Below, in pieces: positions 45,726 through 54,718 of a DNA stretch of 64,000 nucleotides. A program made the translations under genes and the position numbers. This stretch comes from UBA1563 sp041671545 (GTDB lineage: Bacteria > Bacteroidota > Ignavibacteria > Ignavibacteriales > Ignavibacteriaceae): assembly GCA_041671545.1 (NCBI GenBank), contig JBAZBI010000008.1:129142-193141 (forward strand), read 5' to 3'. Numbering within the stretch: position 1 is the first letter of the stretch; each line of letters opens with the position of its first letter. The notes beneath the pieces are model-generated. The model ran no database searches, was not told the origin of the DNA, and worked only from the letters and a program-made list of their open reading frames with translations.

Positions 45726-46125
45726 GGTACTTAGAGTGTTCGGAAACGTACTTAGAGCGCTAACTTTTCACTTCAGAGCATCTGGAAACGTACTTAGAGC
45801 CTTAACTTTTCACTTCAGAGCGTCTGGAAACGTACTAAGAGCCTTAACTTTTCACTTCAGAGCGTTGGCAAACGTACTTAGAGCCCTAACTTTTCACTTC
45901 AGAGCGTTGGCAAACGTACTTAGAGCGCTAACTTTTCACTTCAGAACGTTGGGAAACGTACTTAGAGCGTTAACTTTTCACTTCAGAGTGTTGGGAAACG
46001 TACTTAGAGTCTTAACTTTTCACTTCAGAGTGTTGGGAAACGTACTAAGAGTCTTAACTTTTCACTTCAGAGCGTCGGGAAACTTACTTAGTGCGCTAAC
46101 TTTTGTACAGTGAGTTATCTGAAAC
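45726..46125. repeat. 42-bp tandem repeat array (minisatellite)
   Basis: Eight adjacent units of exactly 42 bases begin at 45748, 45790, 45832, 45874, 45916, 45958, 46000 and 46042, flanked by a partial unit at 45726 and a decayed one at 46084. Each unit has an invariant core CTAACTTTTCACTTCAGA or CTTAACTTTTCACTTCAGA, a GTACTTAGAG or GTACTAAGAG start and a variable end such as CATCTGG, CGTTGGC or TGTTGGG. There are no spacers, so it is not a CRISPR. Because the unit is a multiple of three, one frame stays open for 129 codons (VLRALTFHFRASGN repeated), but it starts at TTG without a ribosome-binding site. Confidence 0.85.
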
Positions 46126-46709
46126 TTACTAACTCCCCATCTGCAAGAAATGACTTATTCTTAATCATAATCTTATTCCTAATCTTAATCCACTTTCACC
46201 ATATAAAACGAACACGAGTAAGATCACGATAATGATTAAGAAGAATTTTTGTAACCAAACAATACAGATGGATACTCTGCGCTTTCTAAAAAAGTTTTCA
46301 AGGGTATTTATAAAATGATTGGAAATAGAAGTAGTTGTAAGAAGAATAAAAGTAGATGTCTTTGTCTGGTACTGAATGTAAGAGGTATTGATCAGCTATA
46401 ACATTTCATCATGATAAACATTTATCGTAATAAAATTAATAACCTTAGTACCGTTACATCATCCGTCAAACATTGAACATGAACCATAAACCATGCGGTT
46501 AACCGCGCTTTGTATAGTAGTATCTTTCCTTTAAGCAAAACAAAATATCTAATTTGATAAAAGCTTAGCGCCACCAGTGTTGTGAGAGAAAACGACCCTA
46601 ACAAGCTTTTTCCGAACCTCAAGATTTCGCTTAAAGGTACTACAAAAAAACAAGCCACAGTTTCCATCATTAAATAAACAACCGGGAAAGATTCAACTAT
46701 TCAAAGAAC

Positions 46710-46731
46710 ATTCCCCGATAAGTCGGGGAAT
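46710..46731. repeat. Palindrome ATTCCCCGA - TCGGGGAAT
   Basis: A nine-base inverted repeat with a four-base loop TAAG. A related palindrome, CCCGAC-TCA-GTCGGG, lies at 47070-47084. Confidence 0.75.
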
Positions 46732-46811
46732 AATTAGCCTTAGCTGTAACAAACATAAAAAGTAAATAATAGATATGCAAGAACTATTTTCTTCTAACAA
46801 CAAAAAAGTTT

Positions 46812-46875
46812 AAGATAATTAGCAAAAATATTCTGCGCAAAATGGCCTGCCCGCCGCAGGCAGGCAAGAATATTA
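46812..46875. repeat. Mosaic dispersed repeat, copy A, carrying an inserted palindrome
   Basis: The segment AAAAATATTCTGCGCAAAATGG is interrupted after GGC by a 21-base palindrome (46845-46865, arms GCCTGCC and GGCAGGC), then resumes AAGAATATT. The undisturbed version of the same segment is at 47002-47032. Confidence 0.6.
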
Positions 46876-46968
46876 AATGATTAAAAAAAACGAATGAATG
46901 GATGAATGTTTTTCATTCAATCATGCAGCCATTCAATTTTAACTACCAGAGGTAGTCATTCCAAATTA

Positions 46969-47036
46969 TTTGGTTCTGGTTTACCAGGTTATATAATTAG
47001 GAAAAATATTCTACGCAGAATGGCGAGAATATTTTC
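46969..47036. repeat. Mosaic dispersed repeat, copy B (most complete)
   Basis: It begins TTGGTTCTGGTTTACCAGG, passes through ATATAATTAG and ends AATATTCTACGC...GAGAATATT, an inverted repeat AATATTCT/AGAATATT. Copy C at 47153-47195 keeps only the left half (GGTTCTGGTTTACCAGG then ATATAGATTAGCAAAAAT). Confidence 0.6.
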
Positions 47037-47822
47037 TTGAAATCAAACACCGAACATCGAACAAGCCTGCCCGACTCAGTCGGGGAATAACGAATGATGA
47101 AGTTTTACATTTCGATATTCTACATTCCATGTTCATTATTCATTATTATTTTTTTGGTTCTGGTTTACCAGGATATAGATTAGCAAAAATCCTCTTCGTT
47201 TACGGAGCGGTGAATGAAAGAAAATGAATAGAGAATTTGTATCTGAATGACCGGAAGGATGAATATTGAATTCGTTGCGAGCTTTGCGGTTCTTGGCGAA
47301 CTTTGCGAGAAAAAGGGAATTAGTTTCTCGCCGAGCTCGCAAAGAAGACGCCACGTTCGCAATGGGAAAAAATGAAGATTTATGATTGAAAAAGTTTTGG
47401 TTGGTAACTATTCTGTGCTAAGATTGGACGGATGAATGGATGAATGTTTTTCACTGAGCATTAGTACAGCGTAGCCGGCAACTAAAACTTTAGTTAACAT
47501 CTTTAATTGCTTCTTCGGAGAGATGAAAGATTCATTCCCTATTTATCTACCGCCAGGCAGAAGCGGCTTATAGCAAAAATCCTAAACTGCTTAAAGTTTT
47601 ATAGAACTGCACAATCTCGTCGGGAATGAAGCTTGGTAACATAAACACAAAACACGGAAAGAATCCCGTTCTGCCTAATCGCAGATAAACAGGGATTCAA
47701 TATTTTTTTCATTCAATCATCCAACTGATACGAATTTATAAACTTTTTTTCATTCAGCCATTCAGCCATTCAAACATGCCTACATCAATTGTTGATAATA
47801 ACTACTACGTATTCCTGTTAGC

Positions 47823-48809
47823 TTAACTCTTTAGATACTCTTTTATCCTACTAATAAGCATAGGAATAAAGCTACTCATCTCTTTATCTCTTATACGAAT
47901 ACCCGAAGCGTTCCTGTGTCCCCCGCCGCCAAACTCAGCAGCAATTTTCTGCACACTGATCTCCCCTTTTGAACGAAGACTGACTTTGAATCCTTCATTC
48001 AATTCTAAAAACTTTAAAGCTACTTGAACAGTATCGATTGTTAAGCAAAGATTAACAAACCCGTCCGTATCGGCTTCTTCTGCCCCGCTTTTTTGCAATG
48101 CTTCTTTAGAAATAACCATCACGGCTATCTCATCTTTTTCTCCATGCAGGGTTAGCGATTGAATTGCATCGCCGAGTAATTTAATTTTCCCGATACGGCT
48201 TGTGTTATAAATCTTTGTGTAAACATCATTCGGCTTTACACCCACATTAAGAAGATCGGCAGCGATAAGATGAACGTCGGATGTAGTTCTATCAAAACGG
48301 AAAGACCCGGTATCCGTCATAATTGCCGCGTATAATTGGTCTGCAATTGAAAGATCGATTTCAACAATCGAAGTTTCTTTAATAAATTTATAGATGATCT
48401 GTCCCGTTGCGGCAAAGGAAGTCTCGGAAAACAAATGATCTGTAAAATTCTCCGGGTCTTCATGGTGATCTATACAAATTTTTAATTGATTACTTTGCCG
48501 GAAGAGATGTTCCATGCGAACCATCCGCTGTCCGCGGTTAAAATCAAGAGCGATAAGAACATCAACCTGGCTAAAAATATCCTTATGCTTCTCTTCATCA
48601 AAATATTGAATGACATTCTCAGCATCCATGAATTCAAGGTAGTAAGGAGTTCTGCTTGTATTAACAATGTGAACATCTTTTCCCAATTTCTTTAAGAGAA
48701 AATAAAATGCCATTTCTGATCCAAGGGCATCAGCATCAGGATTAACGTGAGTGGTAAGGAGAAAAGAATTATTCTCTTGAATGATTTGTTTTAATAATTT
48801 GTAATTCAT
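47823..48809 (-). CDS. nrnA: DHH-family phosphoesterase, NrnA-like
   Basis: A 328-residue DHH/DHHA1 enzyme. The N-terminal phosphoesterase domain shows HVNPDADALGSE (metal-binding motif I, about 21-32), LDFN near 88-91, DHH at 114-116 and TDTGSFRFD. The DHHA1 substrate-binding domain ends with GGGGHRNASG near 293-302. NrnA enzymes degrade oligoribonucleotides of two to four bases and hydrolyse 3'-phosphoadenosine-5'-phosphate. The length is typical (about 310-330). The start ATG at 48809 has only a weak ribosome-binding site. It stands alone, downstream of korB in the same direction. Confidence 0.9.
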   Translation of the reverse strand: MNYKLLKQIIQENNSFLLTTHVNPDADALGSEMAFYFLLKKLGKDVHIVNTSRTPYYLEFMDAENVIQYFDEEKHKDIFSQVDVLIALDFNRGQRMVRMEHLFRQSNQLKICIDHHEDPENFTDHLFSETSFAATGQIIYKFIKETSIVEIDLSIADQLYAAIMTDTGSFRFDRTTSDVHLIAADLLNVGVKPNDVYTKIYNTSRIGKIKLLGDAIQSLTLHGEKDEIAVMVISKEALQKSGAEEADTDGFVNLCLTIDTVQVALKFLELNEGFKVSLRSKGEISVQKIAAEFGGGGHRNASGIRIRDKEMSSFIPMLISRIKEYLKS

Positions 48810-48977
48810 TGTACCGCAGTTTCAAGAATAAAGTTAAAAGTTGAAAGTATAAAGTTAAAAGTAAATGGAACAAAGTTTAGATATTTTGTCAAGGGTCATT
48901 AGTCAGTCGTCATTTTTATTAATTCATTCTTAAAACCAATGACAATTTACCATTGACTAATGACTATTGACCAAAAC

Positions 48978-49016
48978 AAAAAAGGGTTCGATGCAGTTCA
49001 AACTACATCAAACCCT
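48978..49016 (-). terminator. Rho-independent terminator of the korAB transcript
   Basis: Read on the minus strand, the arms AGGGTTTGATGTAGTT and AACTGCATCGAACCCT pair with two mismatches around a two-base loop and are followed by TTTTTG. It lies 21 bases after the korB stop. Confidence 0.8.
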
Positions 49017-49037
49017 AAACTTAAATAATATAATTTA

Positions 49038-50072
49038 TTAAGCTACTTCCCAGGTATTACCGCTTCGGAAAAGTTTTGCAAGATCGCCTTTTCCTTTTTG
49101 TTTGGTAACTTCATCTAACTGGGCAAAAAGATCACCGTCATAAGTAGATTTTTGTATCTGTCTGAAAACTCCAACAGGAGAAGGAAAATCTTTAAGATCG
49201 GAGAAATGTGCCAGCACAAAACTTCTTCCCGGGTTTTCATCAAATTCATCATGAACCCATAAATCGTTGACTGAATATTCACCCTTCGAGAGATCAACAA
49301 CAATCGGGTTCATTCCGTCCATGCGAATTCCTTTGTCATTATTCTTTCCATAGATCAAAGGTTTTCCATGTTCAAGAACAACAACATTATCGGCTTTCGT
49401 TTCTTTATCGGTAAGCGGTTCATATGCACCGTCGTTAAAGATATTACAGTTCTGATAAACTTCGATAAAAGCTAATCCGTGATGAGCGGCTGCGCGGAAC
49501 ATCATTGCTTGAAGATGTTTCGGATCTCTATCCATCGAACGGGCAACAAACGTAGCGCCTGAAGCAACAGCCATGTTCACCGGAAGGAATGGGAAATCAA
49601 TACTTCCGTATGGAGAACTTTTTGTCTTCTTTCCTTTTTCTGAGGTAGGAGAATATTGTCCTTTTGTTAATCCGTAAATTCTGTTATTGAACAAAATTAC
49701 TTTCATATCAATATTTCTTCTGCAAGCATGAATAAAGTGATTACCGCCGATACTTAAAAGATCACCGTCACCGGCTGCAACCCAAACAGATAGTTCAGGG
49801 TTTGCAAGCTTTACACCGGTTGCAATTGCCGGGGCTCTTCCGTGGATGCTATGAAATCCGTAAGTATTCATATAATATGGGAAACGGCTTGAACAGCCAA
49901 TACCGGAGACCCACACAAATTTTTCTTTTGGAATTCCTAAGTCCGGCGATACGCGCTGTACTTGAGCGAGGATTGAATAGTCTCCGCAACCCGGACACCA
50001 GCGGACATCCTGGTTTGTGGCAAAATCTTTTGCAGTTAGTTTTACATTTTCCATAACATTATTAGTCGACAT
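49038..50072 (-). CDS. korB: 2-oxoacid:ferredoxin oxidoreductase, beta subunit
   Basis: A 344-residue TPP-binding subunit. The start is taken as the ATG at 50072, because GGAGG lies six bases before it within the end of korA; an upstream in-frame codon at 50108 lies deep in korA and has no such site. Near the N-terminus, WCPGCGDYSI carries cluster/TPP-domain cysteines, and GDGDLLSIGGNH with NNRIYGLTKGQ forms the TPP/Mg site. With the alpha subunit it oxidises 2-oxoglutarate or a related 2-oxoacid to the acyl-CoA and reduces ferredoxin, reversibly in the reductive TCA cycle. The two genes overlap by 11 bases. Substrate identity is inferred from the family. Confidence 0.92.
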   Translation of the reverse strand: MSTNNVMENVKLTAKDFATNQDVRWCPGCGDYSILAQVQRVSPDLGIPKEKFVWVSGIGCSSRFPYYMNTYGFHSIHGRAPAIATGVKLANPELSVWVAAGDGDLLSIGGNHFIHACRRNIDMKVILFNNRIYGLTKGQYSPTSEKGKKTKSSPYGSIDFPFLPVNMAVASGATFVARSMDRDPKHLQAMMFRAAAHHGLAFIEVYQNCNIFNDGAYEPLTDKETKADNVVVLEHGKPLIYGKNNDKGIRMDGMNPIVVDLSKGEYSVNDLWVHDEFDENPGRSFVLAHFSDLKDFPSPVGVFRQIQKSTYDGDLFAQLDEVTKQKGKGDLAKLFRSGNTWEVA

Positions 50073-51909
50073 TCTTGCCTCCGAACAAAGAGATAATTTT
50101 ATTTTCAATTTCTGATGATTTAAATGGTGACCCCTGAATTTTATTAAACTCGATTACATCTACTAAAAATGCTGATTTAAGCAATTTAGAGAGTTGCCCG
50201 AGGTTTCTTTCCGGTACAAGGATTTGTTTGAACTTAGTGAGCACCTCCCTCGTATTCTTTGGGAAAGGATGAATATATTTAAAGTGAACTTGAGCAACTT
50301 TATGTCCCTTCTTTCTAAGATTACCAACCGCCTCGGTTACGGAACCATACGTTCCGCCCCAAGCCGCAATAAGAAGGTCTGCATCTTCATCACCCATAAC
50401 CTCAAGATCAGGAATTTCATCTTGAATTTTTTTCACTTTCGCGTCACGCATGCGAACCATAAATTCATGATTTTCCGGGACGTATGATACTGTTCCATAA
50501 ATGTGAGCTTTTTCCAGACCGCCAATACGATGTTCTAATCCTGGAGTTCCGGGAATTGCCCAGGGACGGGAAAGATTTTCATCTCTAGCGTATATATTAT
50601 AGGTTTCTTTGTCTTTCCAATAATTTACCGGTATTTCTGGAAGCGAATCTATATCAGGGATTTTCCAGGGCTCTGAGCCATTAGCCAAATATCCTTCAGA
50701 GAGAAGGAAAACCGGAGTCATATATTTCACAGCTATTCTACAAGCTTCAAAAGCCATATCAAAACAATCCGAGGGAGTTGAAGCTGCCAAAATTGGAACA
50801 GGAGATTCACCATTTCTTCCATACATTGCCTGAAGTAAATCGGATTGTTCCGTTTTAGTTGGAAGTCCTGTACTCGGTCCGCCACGCTGAACATCAACAA
50901 TTACTAAAGGAAGTTCGGTCATCACAGCCAATCCGATTGCTTCTGATTTCAATGCTAACCCGGGACCGCTTGTAGTCGTTACTGCAAGATTTCCGGCAAA
51001 TGAAGCGCCTATCGCAGAGGCAATTCCGGCAATTTCATCTTCCGCTTGAAAAGTTTTTACACCAAAATTCTTAAAGTTAGAAAGTTCCTGAAGAATTTCT
51101 GAGGCGGGAGTAATAGGATATGAACCTAAAAACAAAGGTATCCCCGCTTTATAGGAGGCGGCGACAAAACCAAGCGCAACTGCTTCGTTCCCGGAAATAC
51201 TTCTGTACGAACCTTTTTCTAATTTTGCGGGTTTAACATGGTACCGTGTGGTAAATATTTCAGTATTCTCGCCGTAGTAATAACCGGCAGTTAATGCTTT
51301 CTGATTCGCTTCAAGATAAATTTGTTTTTTACCGAATTTTTTTTCGATCCAGGTAAGTGTTGGTTCTAAAGGGCGGTCGAACAACCAGTACATAAGTCCA
51401 AGAGCGAAAAAGTTTTTCGTTCTTTCAACATCTTTCATCGATAACTGCAAACCTTCTAACGCCGCGGATGTTTGTTTTGAAAGTGGGACCATGATTACAT
51501 TAAATCCGGCTAAGGAATTATCTTCTAAGGGATTCGATTCATAATGAGCCAATTTTAAATTCTTAGGATCAAAAGCATTTTCGTTAACAACAATTGTTGC
51601 GCCCGGTTTTAAATCTTTTAAATTAACTTTTAATGCTGCGGGATTCATCGCTACTAAAACATCTGGGCTATCGCCCGGAGTTGAAATTTCAAGACTGCTG
51701 AAATGTAATTGGAAACCGCTAACTCCGTACAGTGTTCCGGCTGGGGCGCGAATTTCAGCGGGGTAATCCGGGAGTGTGCTTAAGTCATTCCCAAATAACG
51801 CAGCAGTATTTGAAAATTGCGAACCTGTTAATTGCATACCATCGCCGGAATCGCCGGCAAAACGAATTGTTACATCGTCAAGAACCTGGACTTCAAAATC
51901 TTTTGCCAT
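50062..51909 (-). CDS. korA: 2-oxoacid:ferredoxin oxidoreductase, alpha subunit (gamma-alpha fusion)
   Basis: A 615-residue subunit. Residues about 1-190 are the gamma domain (RFAGDSGDGMQLTGSQF, the CoA-related domain). Residues about 215-480 are the pyrimidine-binding domain with GNEAVALGF, the PITPASEI loop, QAEDEIA and TTSGPGLALKSE. The rest is domain II (LIAAWGGTYG, VAQVHFKYIHPFP). This gamma-alpha fusion is the form common in Ignavibacteria and Bacteroidota. It makes low-potential electrons from 2-oxoacids such as 2-oxoglutarate. It precedes korB with an 11-base overlap. The start ATG is at 51909. Confidence 0.93.
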   Translation of the reverse strand: MAKDFEVQVLDDVTIRFAGDSGDGMQLTGSQFSNTAALFGNDLSTLPDYPAEIRAPAGTLYGVSGFQLHFSSLEISTPGDSPDVLVAMNPAALKVNLKDLKPGATIVVNENAFDPKNLKLAHYESNPLEDNSLAGFNVIMVPLSKQTSAALEGLQLSMKDVERTKNFFALGLMYWLFDRPLEPTLTWIEKKFGKKQIYLEANQKALTAGYYYGENTEIFTTRYHVKPAKLEKGSYRSISGNEAVALGFVAASYKAGIPLFLGSYPITPASEILQELSNFKNFGVKTFQAEDEIAGIASAIGASFAGNLAVTTTSGPGLALKSEAIGLAVMTELPLVIVDVQRGGPSTGLPTKTEQSDLLQAMYGRNGESPVPILAASTPSDCFDMAFEACRIAVKYMTPVFLLSEGYLANGSEPWKIPDIDSLPEIPVNYWKDKETYNIYARDENLSRPWAIPGTPGLEHRIGGLEKAHIYGTVSYVPENHEFMVRMRDAKVKKIQDEIPDLEVMGDEDADLLIAAWGGTYGSVTEAVGNLRKKGHKVAQVHFKYIHPFPKNTREVLTKFKQILVPERNLGQLSKLLKSAFLVDVIEFNKIQGSPFKSSEIENKIISLFGGKNVD

Positions 51910-52011
51910 TTTATATCACTCTAACTATTTATAAAATATTTGTTATTAAATTTATCAAAAAGTCCCTTGCTAAAAAAGGGAGAATTTAAGTTTAATTTAC
52001 TTTTTCTTCGC

Positions 52012-54279
52012 TTAAGTCGTTGTATTAATTGTTTCCATAGGGAGTGAAAACACAAATTTGCTTCCTTCCCCGACCTGACTATCAACCCAGATATTTCCTC
52101 CATGTTTTTCTACAAACTCTTTGCACAAACCTAAACCTAATCCCGTTCCTTTCTCACCATTCGTTCCTTTTGTTGAGCGGATCACATTTATGTTGAAGAT
52201 ATTTACTTTTGTAGCATCATCCATCCCAATCCCGTTATCCTCTATTATGATATTTAGGTTGGTTCCTTCTTTAAAACTGCTGATTTCTACTTTCCCTCCA
52301 TTGTTACAATATTTTATTGCGTTGTTCATCAAGTTCCTGATAATTATTTCAAGCATTGATTGATCTGCTACTACTATTACATCCTTCGTTAGCATGTTTC
52401 TTAAAGTAATTTCTTTTTTAGCTGCTTGTGTACGACTAATTTTAATTATCTTCTCTACAATTGCATGAACGTCTATTCGCTCAGGATTAAAATCAATTCT
52501 CCCCGTGTGAGATGCTGAAAGATTTAAAAGGTTCTCAACCAACTCATGAGTCTTTATCGCAGTCTCTTCAAGATGGGTGATATAATCTAATTTTTCTTCA
52601 TCCGATAAAATATCATAATCTTCTTTTAACACCGTACCCAAATTAATTAAAGAGTTGAAAGGGCTCCTTAAATCATGCGCAATGATCGAGAACAATTTTT
52701 CTTTTGCTTCATTCAGTTCCAGAAGTTCAACATTTTTTAGGTTGATCTCTTTACTTTGTCCTTCAATTAACCTGTTTTTTTCTTGAAGAAGGAGATTAAC
52801 GATTCTTCTCCTATTATTTAATCTGAAGAGCATAACAGCAACAACCATTAACAAAACCACCGCTGTAATGGTAACGACTAAATAAATTTTCTGCTTTTCA
52901 TTTTCATATTTCTGGGTCTGTAAATTTCGCTGATATTTTTCATAGTCTGATTTATTTTTTAAATCCAGAAGTCGTTTTTGCATTCCTTCATCTTCTATGT
53001 CCTGCTTGTATTTATTGTATTGTTTCAGTGCAGCAAAAGCTTTTTCAGAATTCCCCAAACGCTCATAGATTTCCGAGAGACTTCCAAATGCATCTCTAAG
53101 AATAAACTTTATCGATGATTTTTCACCTATTAAAATACTTTTTTCAAAATATTCTTTAGCTGTTGCAAGATCGTTTTCCAACAAATAGGCTTGGCCTAAT
53201 CCTTTATAAGCACGAGCCACCCTCATCGGGACATTTTCCCTTTGTGCCATTTTCAGCATTTCCACAAAATATATTTTAGCATTCTTTGGATCATTATTAT
53301 CCAGATAAAAATTACCTATTCCCTGGTTAGCCAAGGCTAAACCAACAGTGTCGTTACCTGATTGATAAACATCGAGCGATTTTTTTAAATAAAATAATGC
53401 GGAGTCTTTATTTACAACACTAAAGGCAGTGCCTAAACAATTATAAGCATAACCGATTGTCTGTACTTGATTAGATGAAATAGCGTAAGGTAAACTTTCT
53501 TTATAATATTCAATGGCTTTTTCATTCTGTGCCGTTTCTTTATAGACTAAACCAATATTGCTAAGACATCTTGCAATGCCGCTGTTGTTCTTCTCCTTTT
53601 TTTGATATTCAAGAGAGCGGAGATAATGATCAAGGGCTTTGTCGTATAAACTCCAATTATAGTAAACTGTTCCAAGATTATTATATGTTGTAGCGCGGTG
53701 CGCAATGTTAGGTAGCTTATTCCGAATTGAAAGAGCTCTTTCAAAATAATATACTGCACTGTCGTAATCAGAAATGATCCAGTAAATATATCCGATGAAA
53801 TTATAGGATGAGCCAAGTCCTGTAGAATCATTTGATTTTGATCTGATTACCGCTGATTCTTTTAGAGATGTGATAGCTTCGTTTCGATTCTTTGCATCAA
53901 AGTAAGCGCTTCCCAGGAAATAATGTGAATCACCCAACTGCACTAAATCACCGGTTTGACTACCAATTTTAATTGCTTCCTTGAATTTCTCTGCAGCTTC
54001 ATCATTTTTCCCTTTAGAAGAAAAATACTTCCCTTTCAGAAAGAATGAAGCAGCAACTCCCCTTTTGAAATCCATTCTTCTGGAAAAATTGAAAAGTGAA
54101 TCAGTTAGTTGATAATAATCTTCATCGGTAACGGGAATTTGCGTAACGGTTATAAGGAATGTCTCCACACCTCTTCTATTATTAATCTCCTCCTTCTTTT
54201 TGCAGCCGTTGTAGAAGAAAACTAAAAGGATTAAAAAGATGTAGTTTTTATTAAATGTAAAATGAAATATTGTAAACAA
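52012..54279 (-). CDS. TPR-sensor histidine kinase, probable lipoprotein/membrane protein
   Basis: A 755-residue kinase. The N-terminus is a hydrophobic signal (about 10-25, NYIFLILLVFFYNGC) ending in a Cys that could be lipidated. TPR repeats fill about 60-430 (for example SSYNFIGYIYWIISDYDSAVYYFERA and TTYNNLGTVYYNWSLYDKALDHY). A membrane helix near 460-480 (VVTITAVVLLMVVAVML) precedes a coiled coil, HisKA with His in SIIAHDLRSPFNS, and an ATPase domain with NLMNNAIKY and DNGIGMD. The TPR region therefore lies in the periplasm and signals inward. There is no receiver domain, so the partner regulator is elsewhere. The start is probably TTG at 54279. Confidence 0.85.
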   Translation of the reverse strand: MFTIFHFTFNKNYIFLILLVFFYNGCKKKEEINNRRGVETFLITVTQIPVTDEDYYQLTDSLFNFSRRMDFKRGVAASFFLKGKYFSSKGKNDEAAEKFKEAIKIGSQTGDLVQLGDSHYFLGSAYFDAKNRNEAITSLKESAVIRSKSNDSTGLGSSYNFIGYIYWIISDYDSAVYYFERALSIRNKLPNIAHRATTYNNLGTVYYNWSLYDKALDHYLRSLEYQKKEKNNSGIARCLSNIGLVYKETAQNEKAIEYYKESLPYAISSNQVQTIGYAYNCLGTAFSVVNKDSALFYLKKSLDVYQSGNDTVGLALANQGIGNFYLDNNDPKNAKIYFVEMLKMAQRENVPMRVARAYKGLGQAYLLENDLATAKEYFEKSILIGEKSSIKFILRDAFGSLSEIYERLGNSEKAFAALKQYNKYKQDIEDEGMQKRLLDLKNKSDYEKYQRNLQTQKYENEKQKIYLVVTITAVVLLMVVAVMLFRLNNRRRIVNLLLQEKNRLIEGQSKEINLKNVELLELNEAKEKLFSIIAHDLRSPFNSLINLGTVLKEDYDILSDEEKLDYITHLEETAIKTHELVENLLNLSASHTGRIDFNPERIDVHAIVEKIIKISRTQAAKKEITLRNMLTKDVIVVADQSMLEIIIRNLMNNAIKYCNNGGKVEISSFKEGTNLNIIIEDNGIGMDDATKVNIFNINVIRSTKGTNGEKGTGLGLGLCKEFVEKHGGNIWVDSQVGEGSKFVFSLPMETINTTT

Positions 54280-54718
54280 TTTATTTAGTGATCAATTCAA
54301 TTATTAAAAATTTCTTCATTCATAAAATAAAGAAACATTGAGAAATATTTTACGTTTTTATGAAATAATGTTTTCCGTGAGTATAGACATATATATTCCT
54401 AACTATCGTGCAGATCAAATTCTTTTATAACTTTTTCAACAAGATATTTTTCCGTTCACATTTTATAATGATGAAAAGTCGTGTGCGAACAGAATTGTTC
54501 ATTTAAACTAATATCGAATGCCATTATACAGCGGAGCAATTGATATAAAAAGGAATAATTTCATTGTTTTTAGCCCGAAAAGGCAAAAAAATGCCCGGTG
54601 GAGGGCTACCGGGCGTGGGAAGATTCACTATGGGGGGTAAGCATAATGAATCGTTGGTTCAAACTTAAAACACTTTTTTAAAAAAAGCAAGTACTTTTTT
54701 TATTTTTTTTAATTTTTT
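54280..54718. other. Intergenic region between a kinase and a YjbQ gene, with two hairpins
   Basis: The 439 bases hold no gene. 54280-54580 is plain AT-rich DNA where the promoter of the TPR kinase should lie. At 54593-54614 and 54622-54652 two hairpins stand side by side, the second with arms GATTCACTATG and CATAATGAATC (one mismatch) around GGGGGTAAG. The final 60 bases are T- and A-rich. Confidence 0.6.
54586..54614 (-). terminator. Rho-independent terminator after the YjbQ gene
   Basis: On the minus strand the stem GCCCGGT-ACCGGGC with an eight-base loop is followed by ATTTTTTTGCC. It lies 105 bases after the YjbQ stop and probably ends the prfB-yjbQ transcript. Confidence 0.75.

Larger units (their letters stand above)
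45386..47822. other. Gene-free 2.4-kb stretch: tandem array, dispersed repeats and palindromes
   Basis: No convincing gene is seen. The stretch holds, in order: short-phrase DNA rich in variants of TTTTTAG and AATGAC (45437-45540); a 42-bp tandem array (45726-46125); low-complexity TTAATCN phrases (46150-46220); a palindrome at 46710-46731; a mosaic repeat in three partial copies (46812-46875, 46969-47036, 47153-47195) and a fourth fragment near 47567; a second palindrome at 47070-47084; a GCGAGCTTTGCGG-type repeat (47275-47360); and GGATGAATGTTTTTCA phrases at 46897 and 47433. The open frames across it arise from repeats, lack start signals and show no family likeness. Confidence 0.75.

Noticed and set aside
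45724..46113. 129-residue repetitive protein in the 42-bp array
   Set aside because: The open frame follows from a unit length divisible by three; it starts at TTG, has no ribosome-binding site and no family likeness.
45726..46125. CRISPR array
   Set aside because: Repeats are directly adjacent with no spacers and no cas genes nearby.
46422..46670. 82-residue hydrophobic protein
   Set aside because: No ribosome-binding site, no family likeness, and it lies in repeat-rich DNA.
47136..47362. Two short genes on the minus strand
   Set aside because: They lie in the GCGAGCTTTGCGG-type repeat; the Arg/Phe/Leu-rich products are typical of translated non-coding repeats.
50073..50108. Longer korB start
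   Set aside because: It would lie deep in korA without a ribosome-binding site, whereas GGAGG precedes the ATG at 50072.
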